A stretch of 64,000 nucleotides of DNA from Symbioplanes lichenis (lineage in GTDB: Bacteria; Actinomycetota; Actinomycetes; Mycobacteriales; Micromonosporaceae), in the NCBI RefSeq assembly GCF_030709675.1, contig NZ_JAUZQD010000004.1, positions 491,093 to 555,092 of the forward strand. The letters are read 5' to 3'. The notes under the pieces were generated by a model that was given only the letters and a program-made list of their open reading frames with translations, ran no database searches and was not told the DNA's origin. This document shows positions 49,471 to 58,170 of this stretch, piece by piece (positions within the stretch are counted from its first letter, which is position 1; the number at the start of each line of letters is the position of its first letter). Both the position numbers and the translations under genes were made by a program.

Positions 49471-51549
49471 GTGCGCTCCTGCCTCGCTGCTCTTCTCGTG
49501 CTCGGTGTCATCGCGCCGCCCGCCGCCGCGGCGCCACCCTCACCTGCGCATCCTCCGCAGGCGAAGCTCGCCGACACCCGGGAGCCGCGGCACAAGGTCT
49601 TCGGGACGGACCGGCTCGGTCTCCGACCGAAATCACGGATCCAGGCGCGGACAAGCGCGATCGCTGCGGAGACGCCCGCCCTCGGGACGGTCCGGCAGTG
49701 GCTCGGGCTCAACGACGTCGAGGGCGACCTCTACCGCAAGGACTACACGTTGCGGGCGGTCGGCCGGCACATCGAGGTCTGGGTGGCGAACGACACCTCC
49801 TTCCCCGCGGGCGACTGCCGGCCGCGAGCGTCGACCGAGATCACGGACACCCAGGTCGCCGATCTGGTGCGCGAGTTCGACGGGACGATCTACCCGAAGG
49901 AGACGGTGGCGTTCAGCACGCCACGGGACCGCGACGGGACGGATCCGCTGCTCGGCGGCGATTTCACGGGCGCCGGCGACCGTACGGTGACCTTGGTCGA
50001 CAACGTGCGGGACGACAACTACTTCCACTTCCCGGCCGCCCCGACGTACGTGGCGGGGTTCTTCTCGGCGCAGATCAACGAGCTGGTCGACCGGAACGTG
50101 ATGACGATCGACGCGTACGACTGGCGGCACCGCAGCGGGGCCACGCCGCCCGACGAGCCGACCGACGACCTGTGCACGAGCCGGCCGGCGCGACCGCGGA
50201 TGTACGAGGGGACGTTCGCGCACGAGTGGCAGCACCTGCTGCAGAGCTACACGGACCCCGGCGAGGTGCCGTGGGTCAACGAGGGGCTGTCCGACTACGC
50301 GCAGACGCTGGTCGGATACGTCGACCCGAGCGCCACGGTCCACCATCCGGGTGCGGACGCTCACCTGGTGTGCTTCCAGGGGTTCGCCGTGGTGCGGACC
50401 ACCTTCAACGCGAACCCGCGCGACTGCGGCGGCCCCCAGGGCTCGCTGAACCTGTGGGAGGAGGGCGAGCCGTCCGAGGTGCTCGCCGACTACGGGCACG
50501 TGTACCAGTTCATGCTCTATCTGCGCGATCGCTTCGGCGCCGAGGCGCTGTCACGGCTGCACCGGGACGGCGAGCACCAGGGACTGGCCGGCGTGCGCGC
50601 CGCGCTCGGCGACACCGATGTGTATGACGTTCTGCACGATTTCCGCACGATGAGCCTCGTGGACAAGGTCGCCGGGGAGGCGCGAGGCGCCACGGTGGGC
50701 GTACCCCGGGAAAAAGTCGTCGCGGAAAGCCTGCGCGCGACGGTCAACCTGGACAACCCGGCTGCCTACGACCGGCCGGGCGCGGCGCCGAACGGCGCCG
50801 ACTATGTGCGCCTGCGGGACGCTCGCGGCCGTGGGTGGCAGGGCTCCGAGCTGCGATCGGTACGTTTCACCGGCGCGCCGACGCTGCCCCCGCAGCCATT
50901 GGGCTGGACCGTGCGCGACGGCGCCCTGTGGTCCGGCGACGGCAACAAGGCCGACACCGCCGCGATCGTGCCCGTGGACGTGCCGGCGAGCAACCCCACA
51001 CTGCGACTGCGTTCCCGGTACGGGGCGGAGCTCGGCTACGACTACGGGTACGTGACCGTGTCGGTGGACGGCGGCCGCACTTACACGCCCGTGGCCGGTG
51101 ACCGGACGGAGACGGGGCCGCTCGGGCCGGGCGTGACCGGGGACAGCGGCGGCTTGGTCGAGCTCGAGTACGACCTCTCCGCGTACGCGGGTCGCAGCAT
51201 CCTGCTCGGCTTCCGATACGTGAGCGACGCGGCGGTCGACGAGGGCGGATGGTACATCGACGACGTGCGGCTGGGCGACCGGCTCATCAGCGACGGCTCG
51301 ACACTGCGCGGTCTCCGGTCGCCGACGCAGATCGTGCCGATCGAGGTGCACGCGTGGGACGTGCGCCTGGTCGGCATCGACGCGGCGGCGGGCCGGGTCC
51401 GGCAGGTGCCGGTCGCGCGCTTCGGTGAGCTGCGCGACTATCCGAAGGTCGTCGCGATCGTGGGCTACGACGAGCCGACGGAGCAGGTCCGCCAGTACGC
51501 CCCGTACACCCTGACCGTGAACGGCGTCCTCCAGCCGGGCGGTTCCTGA
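49471..51549 (+). CDS. Secreted metalloprotease (immune inhibitor A/M6-like)
   Basis: A 692-residue secreted protein. The signal peptide is MRSCLAALLVLGVIAPPAAAAP. The zinc-binding HExxH-type motif is FAHEWQHLLQS (His251, Glu252, His255), with a third ligand likely in VNEGLSDYAQ (Glu271). The catalytic part spans about residues 70-400. A C-terminal beta domain (LRSRYGAELGYDYGYVTVSVDGG, 'YDLSAYAGRSILLGFRYVSDAAVDEGGWYIDDVRLGD' in blocks) is the immune-inhibitor-A type carbohydrate-binding-like domain. It degrades extracellular proteins; the target is unknown. The start is GTG 49471, eight bases after TAGCGT, so it may be nearly leaderless. Confidence 0.85.
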   Translation: MRSCLAALLVLGVIAPPAAAAPPSPAHPPQAKLADTREPRHKVFGTDRLGLRPKSRIQARTSAIAAETPALGTVRQWLGLNDVEGDLYRKDYTLRAVGRHIEVWVANDTSFPAGDCRPRASTEITDTQVADLVREFDGTIYPKETVAFSTPRDRDGTDPLLGGDFTGAGDRTVTLVDNVRDDNYFHFPAAPTYVAGFFSAQINELVDRNVMTIDAYDWRHRSGATPPDEPTDDLCTSRPARPRMYEGTFAHEWQHLLQSYTDPGEVPWVNEGLSDYAQTLVGYVDPSATVHHPGADAHLVCFQGFAVVRTTFNANPRDCGGPQGSLNLWEEGEPSEVLADYGHVYQFMLYLRDRFGAEALSRLHRDGEHQGLAGVRAALGDTDVYDVLHDFRTMSLVDKVAGEARGATVGVPREKVVAESLRATVNLDNPAAYDRPGAAPNGADYVRLRDARGRGWQGSELRSVRFTGAPTLPPQPLGWTVRDGALWSGDGNKADTAAIVPVDVPASNPTLRLRSRYGAELGYDYGYVTVSVDGGRTYTPVAGDRTETGPLGPGVTGDSGGLVELEYDLSAYAGRSILLGFRYVSDAAVDEGGWYIDDVRLGDRLISDGSTLRGLRSPTQIVPIEVHAWDVRLVGIDAAAGRVRQVPVARFGELRDYPKVVAIVGYDEPTEQVRQYAPYTLTVNGVLQPGGS

Positions 51550-51858
51550 GCCCCCCGGATCCTCGACTCTCCGCTGTCCCGGCGCCCGCGCCGCTTGACG
51601 TCCAGCACTCCACGATGCCGGGCGGTCCGCAGCCGCCCCGGGATATCGACTCTCCGCTGTCCCGGCGCCCGTGGCGCCTGGCGTCCAGCGCTTCACGACC
51701 CCGGGCGGATCATGAAACACCCCGGAACCTCGACTCTCCACAGTCCCGGCGCCCGCGCCGCTTGACGTCCGGCGCTGCTCGGCCCTGGGCGGTCTCCACG
51801 CACTCGGTGAAGCGGATGGCGCGAGCGGTTCTCTACGCGCGGTGGCGCGGCGGACCGT
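51550..51858. other. Gene-free stretch with an 83-84 bp tandem array
   Basis: No gene is supported in these 309 bases. Three imperfect units start with CGACTCTCC at 51564, 51647 and 51731 (83 and 84 bases apart), each holding GTCCCGGCGCCCG and a GCG(C/T)C(C/T)-type inverted segment able to form a short hairpin. It separates the convergent metalloprotease and cyclase genes and may end transcription from both sides. Confidence 0.8.
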
Positions 51859-52557
51859 TCAGGCCGGGGGCAGCAGGGCGTAGATCAGCGCCGGTGAACC
51901 CGTGCCGCCGCGGACGATCTGGCCGCCGCACAGGACGTACGCGCCGGTTGTGGGCAGTGCCTCCAGGTTGGCCAGGCATTCCAGGCTGATGCGATGCTCC
52001 TGGTGGACGAGCCGCGACACCTCGAAGCTGTCATCGGTCCCCAGGTCCGGGCCGAACGTGTCCGTGCCCGTGCCGCCGCGCCGGCCCAGCCGGCCCGTCT
52101 CGATCAGCCACCGCACCGCGTCCGGCGCGAAGCCGGGCTGGTGCATGACGCCGGCGGCATCGCGCGCGTAGTAGTCCTCCGTGCCCCAGCGCCGGTCCCA
52201 TCCTGTCCAGAGCACGACCACCGACTCGTCCGGGATGCGGCCGTGGTCGCTCTCCCAGGCTTGCAGGTCGGCGGCGGTGACCGCGTGATCGGGGTCGGCG
52301 GCGCACCGGTCCCGGACGTCGATCTTCACGGCGGGCCGGCACAGGTCGGTCACGTCGAGGTCGTCGGCCAGGGCGGCGCCCGGTGTGAAGTGGCCGGGCG
52401 CGCCCCAGTGCGTGCCCGTGTGCTCGCCCATGCGGATCGTGCGCAGCAGGAAGCCGTCGTCCGCCACGGTCGTGACCTCGACGGGCGGGTCGCCCGGGTA
52501 GAGGCTGACCGTGGCGGGGTCGAGCACGTGCGACAGGCTGGCCAGGCGAGGCGTCAC
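51859..52557 (-). CDS. Cyclase family protein (kynurenine formamidase-like)
   Basis: A 232-residue metal-dependent hydrolase. The metal motif is GEHTGTHWGAPGHF (His46, His50, His56; H-x-G-T-H-x-x-x-P-x-H). 'IDVRDRCAADPDHAVTAADLQAWE' and 'ESVVVLWTGWDRRWG' match the cyclase core. These enzymes include kynurenine formamidase, isatin hydrolase and polyketide-cyclase-like proteins; the substrate here is not known. The GTG start (52557) is two bases from the stop of the dienelactone hydrolase gene, so they form an operon. Confidence 0.87.
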   Translation of the reverse strand: MTPRLASLSHVLDPATVSLYPGDPPVEVTTVADDGFLLRTIRMGEHTGTHWGAPGHFTPGAALADDLDVTDLCRPAVKIDVRDRCAADPDHAVTAADLQAWESDHGRIPDESVVVLWTGWDRRWGTEDYYARDAAGVMHQPGFAPDAVRWLIETGRLGRRGGTGTDTFGPDLGTDDSFEVSRLVHQEHRISLECLANLEALPTTGAYVLCGGQIVRGGTGSPALIYALLPPA

Positions 52558-52559
52558 CG

Positions 52560-53321
52560 TTACGCGAAGACCTCGGTGAGGAAGCCGGTGAGCCGCTGCC
52601 AGCTGCGCGCGTCGGCCTTCGGGCGGTAGGGCGGGATGCCGGGCAGCGTGAACGCGTGCGGCGCCCCCGAGTAGGTGACGACCTCGAAGTCGACGTCCGC
52701 CGCGCGCAGCTCGTTCTCGAAGGCGATGACGTTGTCGTCCGGCACGACGGGGTCGGCGGCGCCGGTGAGGATCAGCAGGGGCGCCTTGATCTGCTTGGCG
52801 TCGCTGGGGTCGTGCACGACGAGACCGCCGTGGAACGAGGCCACACCGCGCAGGTCCGCCCCGGTCCGGGAGAACTCGAGCGCTGCGGAGCCGCCGAAGC
52901 AGTAGCCGATGACGACCACGCGCGAGGCGTCGACCCGGGGGTCGGCGATCGCCTTGTCATAGCCGGCCTGGACACGGGCGCGCAGCAGCGGCAGGTTGCC
53001 GTAGTACTTCCCGGCCTCGGCGGCGGGCGCCTCCTCACCCTCGGGGCGGATGCCCTTGCCGTAGACGTCCACGGCGAACGCCGCATAGCCCAGGCGGGCC
53101 AGCATCTGGGCGCGGGCCTTCGGGTACTCCCGGAGGCCGGTCCAGTCGTGCACCACGAGGACGAGCGGCTTGGGATCGGTGATGGCGGCGTCGTGGGTGA
53201 AATAGCCCTCGAGCGCGGTGCCCTCGTGGTCGTAGTCGACGGTCTCTTCCTCGATGCGTGCCCCTGCACCGGCGGGGACGGAGTCGAGGAGGGTCTGGTG
53301 CTCAGCGGAGAAAGTCGTCAC
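52560..53321 (-). CDS. Dienelactone hydrolase family protein
   Basis: A 253-residue alpha/beta hydrolase. The catalytic triad is Cys141 in VIGYCFGGSAAL, Asp190 in GAADPVVPDD and His222 in SGAPHAFTLPG, the Cys-Asp-His set of dienelactone hydrolases. The 'VLVVHDWTGLREYPKARAQML' block is the usual start. It hydrolyses lactones or esters; the specific role is unclear. GTG 53321 follows TAGCCT (53333-53328) by six bases, a leaderless pattern. It heads a two-gene operon with the cyclase, divergent from the MerR-like gene. Confidence 0.9.
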   Translation of the reverse strand: MTTFSAEHQTLLDSVPAGAGARIEEETVDYDHEGTALEGYFTHDAAITDPKPLVLVVHDWTGLREYPKARAQMLARLGYAAFAVDVYGKGIRPEGEEAPAAEAGKYYGNLPLLRARVQAGYDKAIADPRVDASRVVVIGYCFGGSAALEFSRTGADLRGVASFHGGLVVHDPSDAKQIKAPLLILTGAADPVVPDDNVIAFENELRAADVDFEVVTYSGAPHAFTLPGIPPYRPKADARSWQRLTGFLTEVFA

Positions 53322-53327
53322 CCCCGC

Positions 53328-53333
53328 AGGCTA
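53328..53333 (-). promoter_or_regulatory. -10 box TAGCCT of a leaderless promoter
   Basis: TAGCCT on the minus strand ends six bases before the GTG of the hydrolase gene. Confidence 0.5.
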
Positions 53334-53370
53334 GCGCGTCGAAGATCGCGCCGGCCCGTCCTCCACACGT

Positions 53371-53395
53371 TGACAGTGTCACATTGACAGTGTCA
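53371..53395. promoter_or_regulatory. Two TGACAGTGTCA palindromes, putative MerR operator
   Basis: TGACAGTGTCA (5-base arms around a central G) occurs at 53371-53381 and again at 53385-53395, 14 bases apart and three bases before the MerR-like ATG. Each copy includes a perfect TTGACA -35 word. Autoregulation by the MerR protein is the natural reading. Confidence 0.6.
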
Positions 53396-53397
53396 CC

Positions 53398-54024
53398 ATG
53401 GTCGGCGTGTGGACGATGGACGACCTTCTGACCCGGGTGCACCGGGCGCTCGCGGCGGAATATCCCGGGGCGCCCAACGGCCGGGTTCGCGAGCTGCCCG
53501 ACCGCCGGGCCGTCCGGTGGTACACGACGACCGGCCTGGTCGACCGCCCCTCCGGGATGCGCGGGCGCAACGCTGTCTACGGGCGGCGGCACCTGCTGCA
53601 GATCGTCGCGGTGAAACGCCGTCAGGCCGAGGGCCGCTCGCTCGCGGAGATCCAGGCGGAGCTGGCCGGGGCCACCGACGACGAGTTGTCCGCTGTGGCG
53701 CGCGTGCCGGAGTCCCTGCTCAACGGCACACCCTCAGCGGTGGACGCCGCGCCGGCCCGCCCGCGTTTCTGGGCCGCCACGCCGGCCGCCCTCCCGCCGC
53801 CCGCGCCTCCCGCTCCGCTCGTGTCCGCGCAGCCTGCGCCCGCGGCGCCGGAGTTATCCACAGGCTTGCGGGAGCTCGGTGGCATCGCGCTGGGCGGCGG
53901 GGCCATTCTGGTCCTCCCCACCCGCCCCGGCGAATCCGATCTGGAGGCAATAGCCGACGCTGCCCAGCCCCTGCTGACTCTGCTCGCCGCACGTGGACTG
54001 CTCATCGATGGGAGCCCCGCATGA
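53398..54024 (+). CDS. MerR-family transcriptional regulator
   Basis: A 208-residue regulator. The N-terminal domain is a MerR winged helix with an altered first helix: MDDLLTRVHRALAAEY, then VRELPDRRAVRWYTTTGLVDRPSGMRG and 'YGRRHLLQIVAVKRRQAEGRSLAEIQAELAG' in the usual MerR order. A Pro/Ala-rich linker leads to a ~55-residue C-terminal domain (LGGGAILVLPTRPGESDLEAI) that may sense a ligand. ATG 53398 is given; ATG 53416 is an equally possible start. The stop overlaps the VIT/VWA gene (ATGA). MerR-VIT/VWA pairs recur in actinobacteria. Confidence 0.85.
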   Translation: MVGVWTMDDLLTRVHRALAAEYPGAPNGRVRELPDRRAVRWYTTTGLVDRPSGMRGRNAVYGRRHLLQIVAVKRRQAEGRSLAEIQAELAGATDDELSAVARVPESLLNGTPSAVDAAPARPRFWAATPAALPPPAPPAPLVSAQPAPAAPELSTGLRELGGIALGGGAILVLPTRPGESDLEAIADAAQPLLTLLAARGLLIDGSPA

Positions 54025-56834
54025 CCCTCACCGTCACCCCGATGGCGCCGGCCGAGGCCGACCGCCTTCACCGCCTGCCCGACGGCGGCCTGGGCGCCCT
54101 GCGCACCGACCGCGGCAACCTCCCCCTGGACCGGCTCGACGTCCGAGCCACGATCACGGGACTGGTCGCCCGCACCGTCATCACCACCGAGTTCGTCAAC
54201 GCCCACGACACCGCGCTGGAGGCGACCTATGTCTTCCCGCTGCCCGACAGGGCTGCCGTCACGCGGATGACCCTCTCCGCCGACGGGCGCACCGTCGAGG
54301 CCGAGCTGCGCGAGCGCGGCGAGGCCCGGGAGACTTACGATCAGGCGCTCCGGGAGGGCAAGCGCGCCGCCATCGCGGAGGAGGATCGGCCGGACGTCTT
54401 CACGATGCGCGCGGGCAACATCCCGCCGGGCGAGCGCGTCGCCGTCGAGCTGACCTTGGTCACCCCGCTGGCCTGGGAGGACGACGCGGCGACCTTCCGA
54501 TTCCCGCTCGTGGTGGCGCCCCGCTACATCCCCGGCACGCCGCTCCCGGGCGAGCAGAGCGGTGACGGCCAGGTGCTCGACACCGACGTGGTGCCCGATG
54601 CCTCACGCATCACGCCACCGGTGCTGCTGCCCGGCTTCCCCAACCCGCTGCGGCTCTCGATCGGCGTCGACATCGACGCGGCGGGCCTGCCGCTCGGCGA
54701 GGTGCGGTCCAGCCTGCACACCGTCGTCACCGAGGGCAACCACATCGAGATCACCCCCGGCGACCGCGCCGACCGCGACTTCGTGCTGCGCCTGCCGTTC
54801 GCGGGGGACGGCAGCGGGGCCGTGTTCGCACCGGCGGGCGACGCCTCGGCGTACCAGCTGGTGGTTCTGCCTCCCGCCGCCGGCACCGCGCCGCACCGGC
54901 CCAAGGACGTGGTCCTGCTCCTCGACCGCTCGGGCAGCATGGCCGGCTGGAAGATGGTCGCCGCCCGCCGCGCCGCGGCCCGGGTCGTGGACACGCTCAC
55001 GGCGGCGGACAGGTTCGCGGTGCTGACGTTCGACCACAGTGTCGATCATCCGGACGATCTGGGCCCCGGCCTGTCCGACGCCACCGACCGGCATCGGTTC
55101 CGGGCGGTCGAGCACCTGGCCGGTGTGAATGCTCGCGGCGGCACGGAGCTGCTGGCGCCGCTGCGCTCGGGGCTGCAGCTTCTCACCGCCGCCGAGGGCC
55201 GTGACCGGGTGCTGGTCCTCGTCACCGACGGCCAGGTCGGCAACGAGGATCACATTCTCGGCGAGGTGACAGCGCTCGCCGCCGGCATCCGCATCCACGC
55301 CGTCGGCATCGACCGGGCCGTCAACGCCGGCTTCCTCGGCCGTCTCGCCGCGATCGGCGCGGGGCGCTGCGAGCTGGTCGAGAGCGAGGACCGCCTGGAC
55401 GAGGCGATGGACCAGATCCACCAGCGCATCAGCTCGCCCCTCGTCACCGGGATCACCGTCGACGGGGTCGCGCCGGGCCGGCCGCAGGCGCTCTATCCGG
55501 GCGTGCCGCTGGTGTTGTTCGGCCATCACACGGGCGCGGTGCCCGCGTCGCTGACCGTGCGCGGGCTGACCGCGAACGAGGAGGAGTTCCGGGTCGAGGT
55601 GCCGGTCCGGGCCGCCGACGAGCCCGCCATCGCCGCCCAGTGGGCGCGGGGACGCATCCGCGAGCTGGAGGACGCGTACGCGGCGGGCGACCACAGTGTC
55701 GAGCCGGAGATCCTCCGGGTGTCGCTGACACACGGGGTCCTGTCCCGTTTCACCGCGTTCGTCGCGGTGGACAGCCGCGTCGTCAACGAGGGCGGCAAGG
55801 TGAAGAAGGTGACACAGCCGGTGGAGGCGCCGTCGGGGTGGGCGATGTTCGACCCGCCGGCTCCGGTGATGGGCCGGGCGGCAGGCTTCGCGGGGGCCAC
55901 CTTCCTGAGCGCGGTGCCGCCCGCGCCGGCGGGAGCGCCGATGCTCCGCGCCATGGGCCCGCAGCTGGCCCGGGGACGCACCGGCGGCGCCGGCCGACCC
56001 GGTCCGGCCCGCTCGCCGCGCGTGCCGGGAGCGGCGGACACACCGATGGCGGGCAGCCCGCCGCCGCCCGCTCCGCCGGTCGCCGGCACCCCCGCCGCTG
56101 GGTCCGGGCACATCGCGGATGACGACACGGCCGCCATGAGCCCCTCAGCAGCCGTGGGGAGCCCCGAGTCAGCAGGCGCGACGGGTGCCCCCGCTTCGGC
56201 AGGCTTGACGGGTGCTCCGGAGGCGGCGGGTCCGCCCGATGTGAGCGGCGCGGCTGCTCCGGTGCCCTACGACGGCCTCACCAACCGGCCGTGGCAGCCG
56301 GCCGGTCCGCCACGGCCCGCACCGGCGGCGGACCCGCTGCACGACCTCGCGGCCATCGTCCGCACTGAGGCGGAGCGGCTGCGCGCGGCCGACGGGCGGC
56401 CCGTTGCGGAACGGCGCATTATGCTCGCCGACCTCGGCACCCGCCTGAGTGCCCTGGTGAGCGGGCGGACTGATCCGAGGCTGACACCCGTGCGGGCCGC
56501 CCTCGAAACGATCGCCACCATGCGCGACGTGGCCGCGGCTTGGCGGAGCGTGCTGGCGAGGCTGGACGAGTTCGTGGCGACCGCCGAGGGCTCGGCTTCC
56601 GGAGCACCGCAGCCGCCTACCCCGGGGACACCGCGGCCACCCGTGGTGCCGCCGATCCCGGGGACGGCTCAGCCGGTCGGGCCGTCCGCTCCGGGGACGC
56701 CTCCGCCACCCGGTGAGGCACCTCCGGTCGGGACGCCGCAGCCTCCTGCCGGGCCGCCGGCGCCGGGGGTGCCGCAACCGCCGGTCGCGCCCGAGACGCC
56801 GGAGAAGCCGCGGCGGAAGCCCTTCTGGAAGTAA
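54021..56834 (+). CDS. VIT and von Willebrand factor A domain protein
   Basis: A 937-residue protein. Residues ~30-160 are a VIT domain (VNAHDTALEATYVFPLPDRAAV, ARETYDQALREGKRA, 'FTMRAGNIPPGERVAVELTL'). A VWA domain follows with an intact MIDAS: DVVLLLDRSGSM near residue 302, then 'GGTELLAPL' and VLVLVTDGQVGN. After ~residue 590 the chain is Pro/Ala/Gly-rich, with a helical island (LAAIVRTEAERLRAADGR..MLADLGTRLSALV) and a basic end. No signal peptide or membrane helix is seen. It is probably a cytoplasmic, metal-dependent interaction protein; the partner is unknown. ATG 54021 overlaps the MerR stop, so the two are co-translated. Confidence 0.87.
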   Translation: MTLTVTPMAPAEADRLHRLPDGGLGALRTDRGNLPLDRLDVRATITGLVARTVITTEFVNAHDTALEATYVFPLPDRAAVTRMTLSADGRTVEAELRERGEARETYDQALREGKRAAIAEEDRPDVFTMRAGNIPPGERVAVELTLVTPLAWEDDAATFRFPLVVAPRYIPGTPLPGEQSGDGQVLDTDVVPDASRITPPVLLPGFPNPLRLSIGVDIDAAGLPLGEVRSSLHTVVTEGNHIEITPGDRADRDFVLRLPFAGDGSGAVFAPAGDASAYQLVVLPPAAGTAPHRPKDVVLLLDRSGSMAGWKMVAARRAAARVVDTLTAADRFAVLTFDHSVDHPDDLGPGLSDATDRHRFRAVEHLAGVNARGGTELLAPLRSGLQLLTAAEGRDRVLVLVTDGQVGNEDHILGEVTALAAGIRIHAVGIDRAVNAGFLGRLAAIGAGRCELVESEDRLDEAMDQIHQRISSPLVTGITVDGVAPGRPQALYPGVPLVLFGHHTGAVPASLTVRGLTANEEEFRVEVPVRAADEPAIAAQWARGRIRELEDAYAAGDHSVEPEILRVSLTHGVLSRFTAFVAVDSRVVNEGGKVKKVTQPVEAPSGWAMFDPPAPVMGRAAGFAGATFLSAVPPAPAGAPMLRAMGPQLARGRTGGAGRPGPARSPRVPGAADTPMAGSPPPPAPPVAGTPAAGSGHIADDDTAAMSPSAAVGSPESAGATGAPASAGLTGAPEAAGPPDVSGAAAPVPYDGLTNRPWQPAGPPRPAPAADPLHDLAAIVRTEAERLRAADGRPVAERRIMLADLGTRLSALVSGRTDPRLTPVRAALETIATMRDVAAAWRSVLARLDEFVATAEGSASGAPQPPTPGTPRPPVVPPIPGTAQPVGPSAPGTPPPPGEAPPVGTPQPPAGPPAPGVPQPPVAPETPEKPRRKPFWK

Positions 56835-56873
56835 TGGGACCTCATGGGGCCGGCCTCGGAGCCACAACGCGGC

Positions 56874-56906
56874 GGTGGCTCGTCGTCAGAGCGACGGCGA
56901 GCCACC
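56874..56906 (+). terminator. Hairpin terminator of the MerR-VIT/VWA operon
   Basis: GGTGGCTCGTCGTC and GACGGCGAGCCACC pair over 14 bp with one wobble; the loop is five bases. It begins 40 bases after the stop. Confidence 0.75.
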
Positions 56907-56970
56907 GGAGACACTGGCCGGGAGGTCAGCGCTGCATGCGCACGGTGAGCGGGACGGTCACGAGGCGTGA

Positions 56971-57018
56971 AGCGTGGTTGTTCACGAGCCGAGGAGCGTG
57001 GTTGCTCACGGGGCGGTG
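56971..57018. repeat. 24-bp direct repeat
   Basis: AGCGTGGTTG occurs at 56971 and 56995 within two 24-base copies that run into the 3' end of the secreted-protein gene. Confidence 0.7.
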
Positions 57019-58019
57019 AGCGGCGCGGTCAAGCCGTCCGGCGAGGTGCGGGGCGTGAGCCGGGACGCAGCCGGGACCGGGGCAGGGAAGCCGAGCACGG
57101 CGAGTTCGCCGCGGACCTGGTTGCCGGCTTCGCAATCCTCGGTGCAGTTGGTCGGCGGGTTGGCGACCTCCGTGGCGTCCTCCCCCGTGACCATGCCGAG
57201 GCGGCCGCCGGAGGCCACGTCCCAGATGCTCGTGGCGCCGCAGTGGTCGCGGGTTTCGGAGAGGCCGAGAGTGTTGGTGAAGTCCGGGCCGCAGGAGGCC
57301 TGCGGGATGCGCGTGGCCACCTGGGCGCTGTCGCGCAGGATCAGCTTCGGGGCGGTGTCGCTGCCGATGTTGACCCGGGGGCTGACCCGGACGCAGGCGT
57401 CGCCGGCCGGGCCGGTCGCGGGGCTGGTGCAACCGGAGCCGAGGAACTGGCCGAGGTTGGCGCGGAAGTTCGGGTTGTCGTAGTAGAAGGTGGAGTCGGC
57501 GAGCGTGTGCACGATGCGGGTCCGGGTGCCGTCGCCGCGCTCGACCTCCATCTGGAAGATGCCGCCCTGGGCGCAGTCCTTGGCCTGGATCTTCATGCTG
57601 AGCCCGGACGGGCCGGTGCGGGAGATGGTCATGTCCTCGTCCCGCAGTTCGAGGCTGATCGAGCCGGCGAGCGCCAGGCCGCGGTGGTCGGGCACCTTGC
57701 TCACATAGACCGGGGTGAGCCGGCCACCGGTCATGTCGCCCCGGTTGGCGGCGCCGGTGAAGGCGTAGTCGTAGATGGCGAAGGAGGCCGGATCGATCGT
57801 GAACTTGGTGTACTTGCCCTGGACGGCGAACCGGGCGGCGGGCGCGGCGACCGTGCCCCGGAAGCGGTCCTTGGTCCCCGTCTTGCCGAGCACCGTGTAA
57901 CTGCCGCCGTCACAGAACTTGGAGCTGGCCGCGGAGGCGGCGGTGGGTGCGGTGATCGCGACCAGCGGGACGGCGGCGAACAGGGCGGCTGCGACGCTCA
58001 AGGAGCGGAGTTTCGACAT
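57006..58019 (-). CDS. Secreted protein of unknown function
   Basis: A 337-residue protein with a typical signal peptide (LSVAAALFAAVPLVAITAPTAASAA, cleavage near residue 32). The mature part is rich in beta-type sequence (FCDGGSYTVLGKTG, 'FTIDPASFAIYDYAFTGAANR', LAGSISLELRDEDMTISR) and has about eight Cys, so several disulfides are likely. 'TNCTEDCEAGNQVRGELAVLGFPAP' near the C-terminus is notable for its close Cys. I do not recognise the family with certainty. ATG 58019 lies behind GGAAAG. It is separated from the VIT/VWA operon by a terminator and is divergent from the lectin-domain gene. Confidence 0.75.
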   Translation of the reverse strand: MSKLRSLSVAAALFAAVPLVAITAPTAASAASSKFCDGGSYTVLGKTGTKDRFRGTVAAPAARFAVQGKYTKFTIDPASFAIYDYAFTGAANRGDMTGGRLTPVYVSKVPDHRGLALAGSISLELRDEDMTISRTGPSGLSMKIQAKDCAQGGIFQMEVERGDGTRTRIVHTLADSTFYYDNPNFRANLGQFLGSGCTSPATGPAGDACVRVSPRVNIGSDTAPKLILRDSAQVATRIPQASCGPDFTNTLGLSETRDHCGATSIWDVASGGRLGMVTGEDATEVANPPTNCTEDCEAGNQVRGELAVLGFPAPVPAASRLTPRTSPDGLTAPLTAP

Positions 58020-58170
58020 GCCGGTGACTTTCCGGTGTGGACGCCTAAACCGGAGTTAGTTGATGGTTAAAGCAGTCCTAAGATCATGAACGTTCGGAGG
58101 GCTTCGGGCCGGGCGCGGAACCGGTACCGTCCGCAAGGACGCGGGGTGAGACGCGGGGTGAAAGGCAGGA

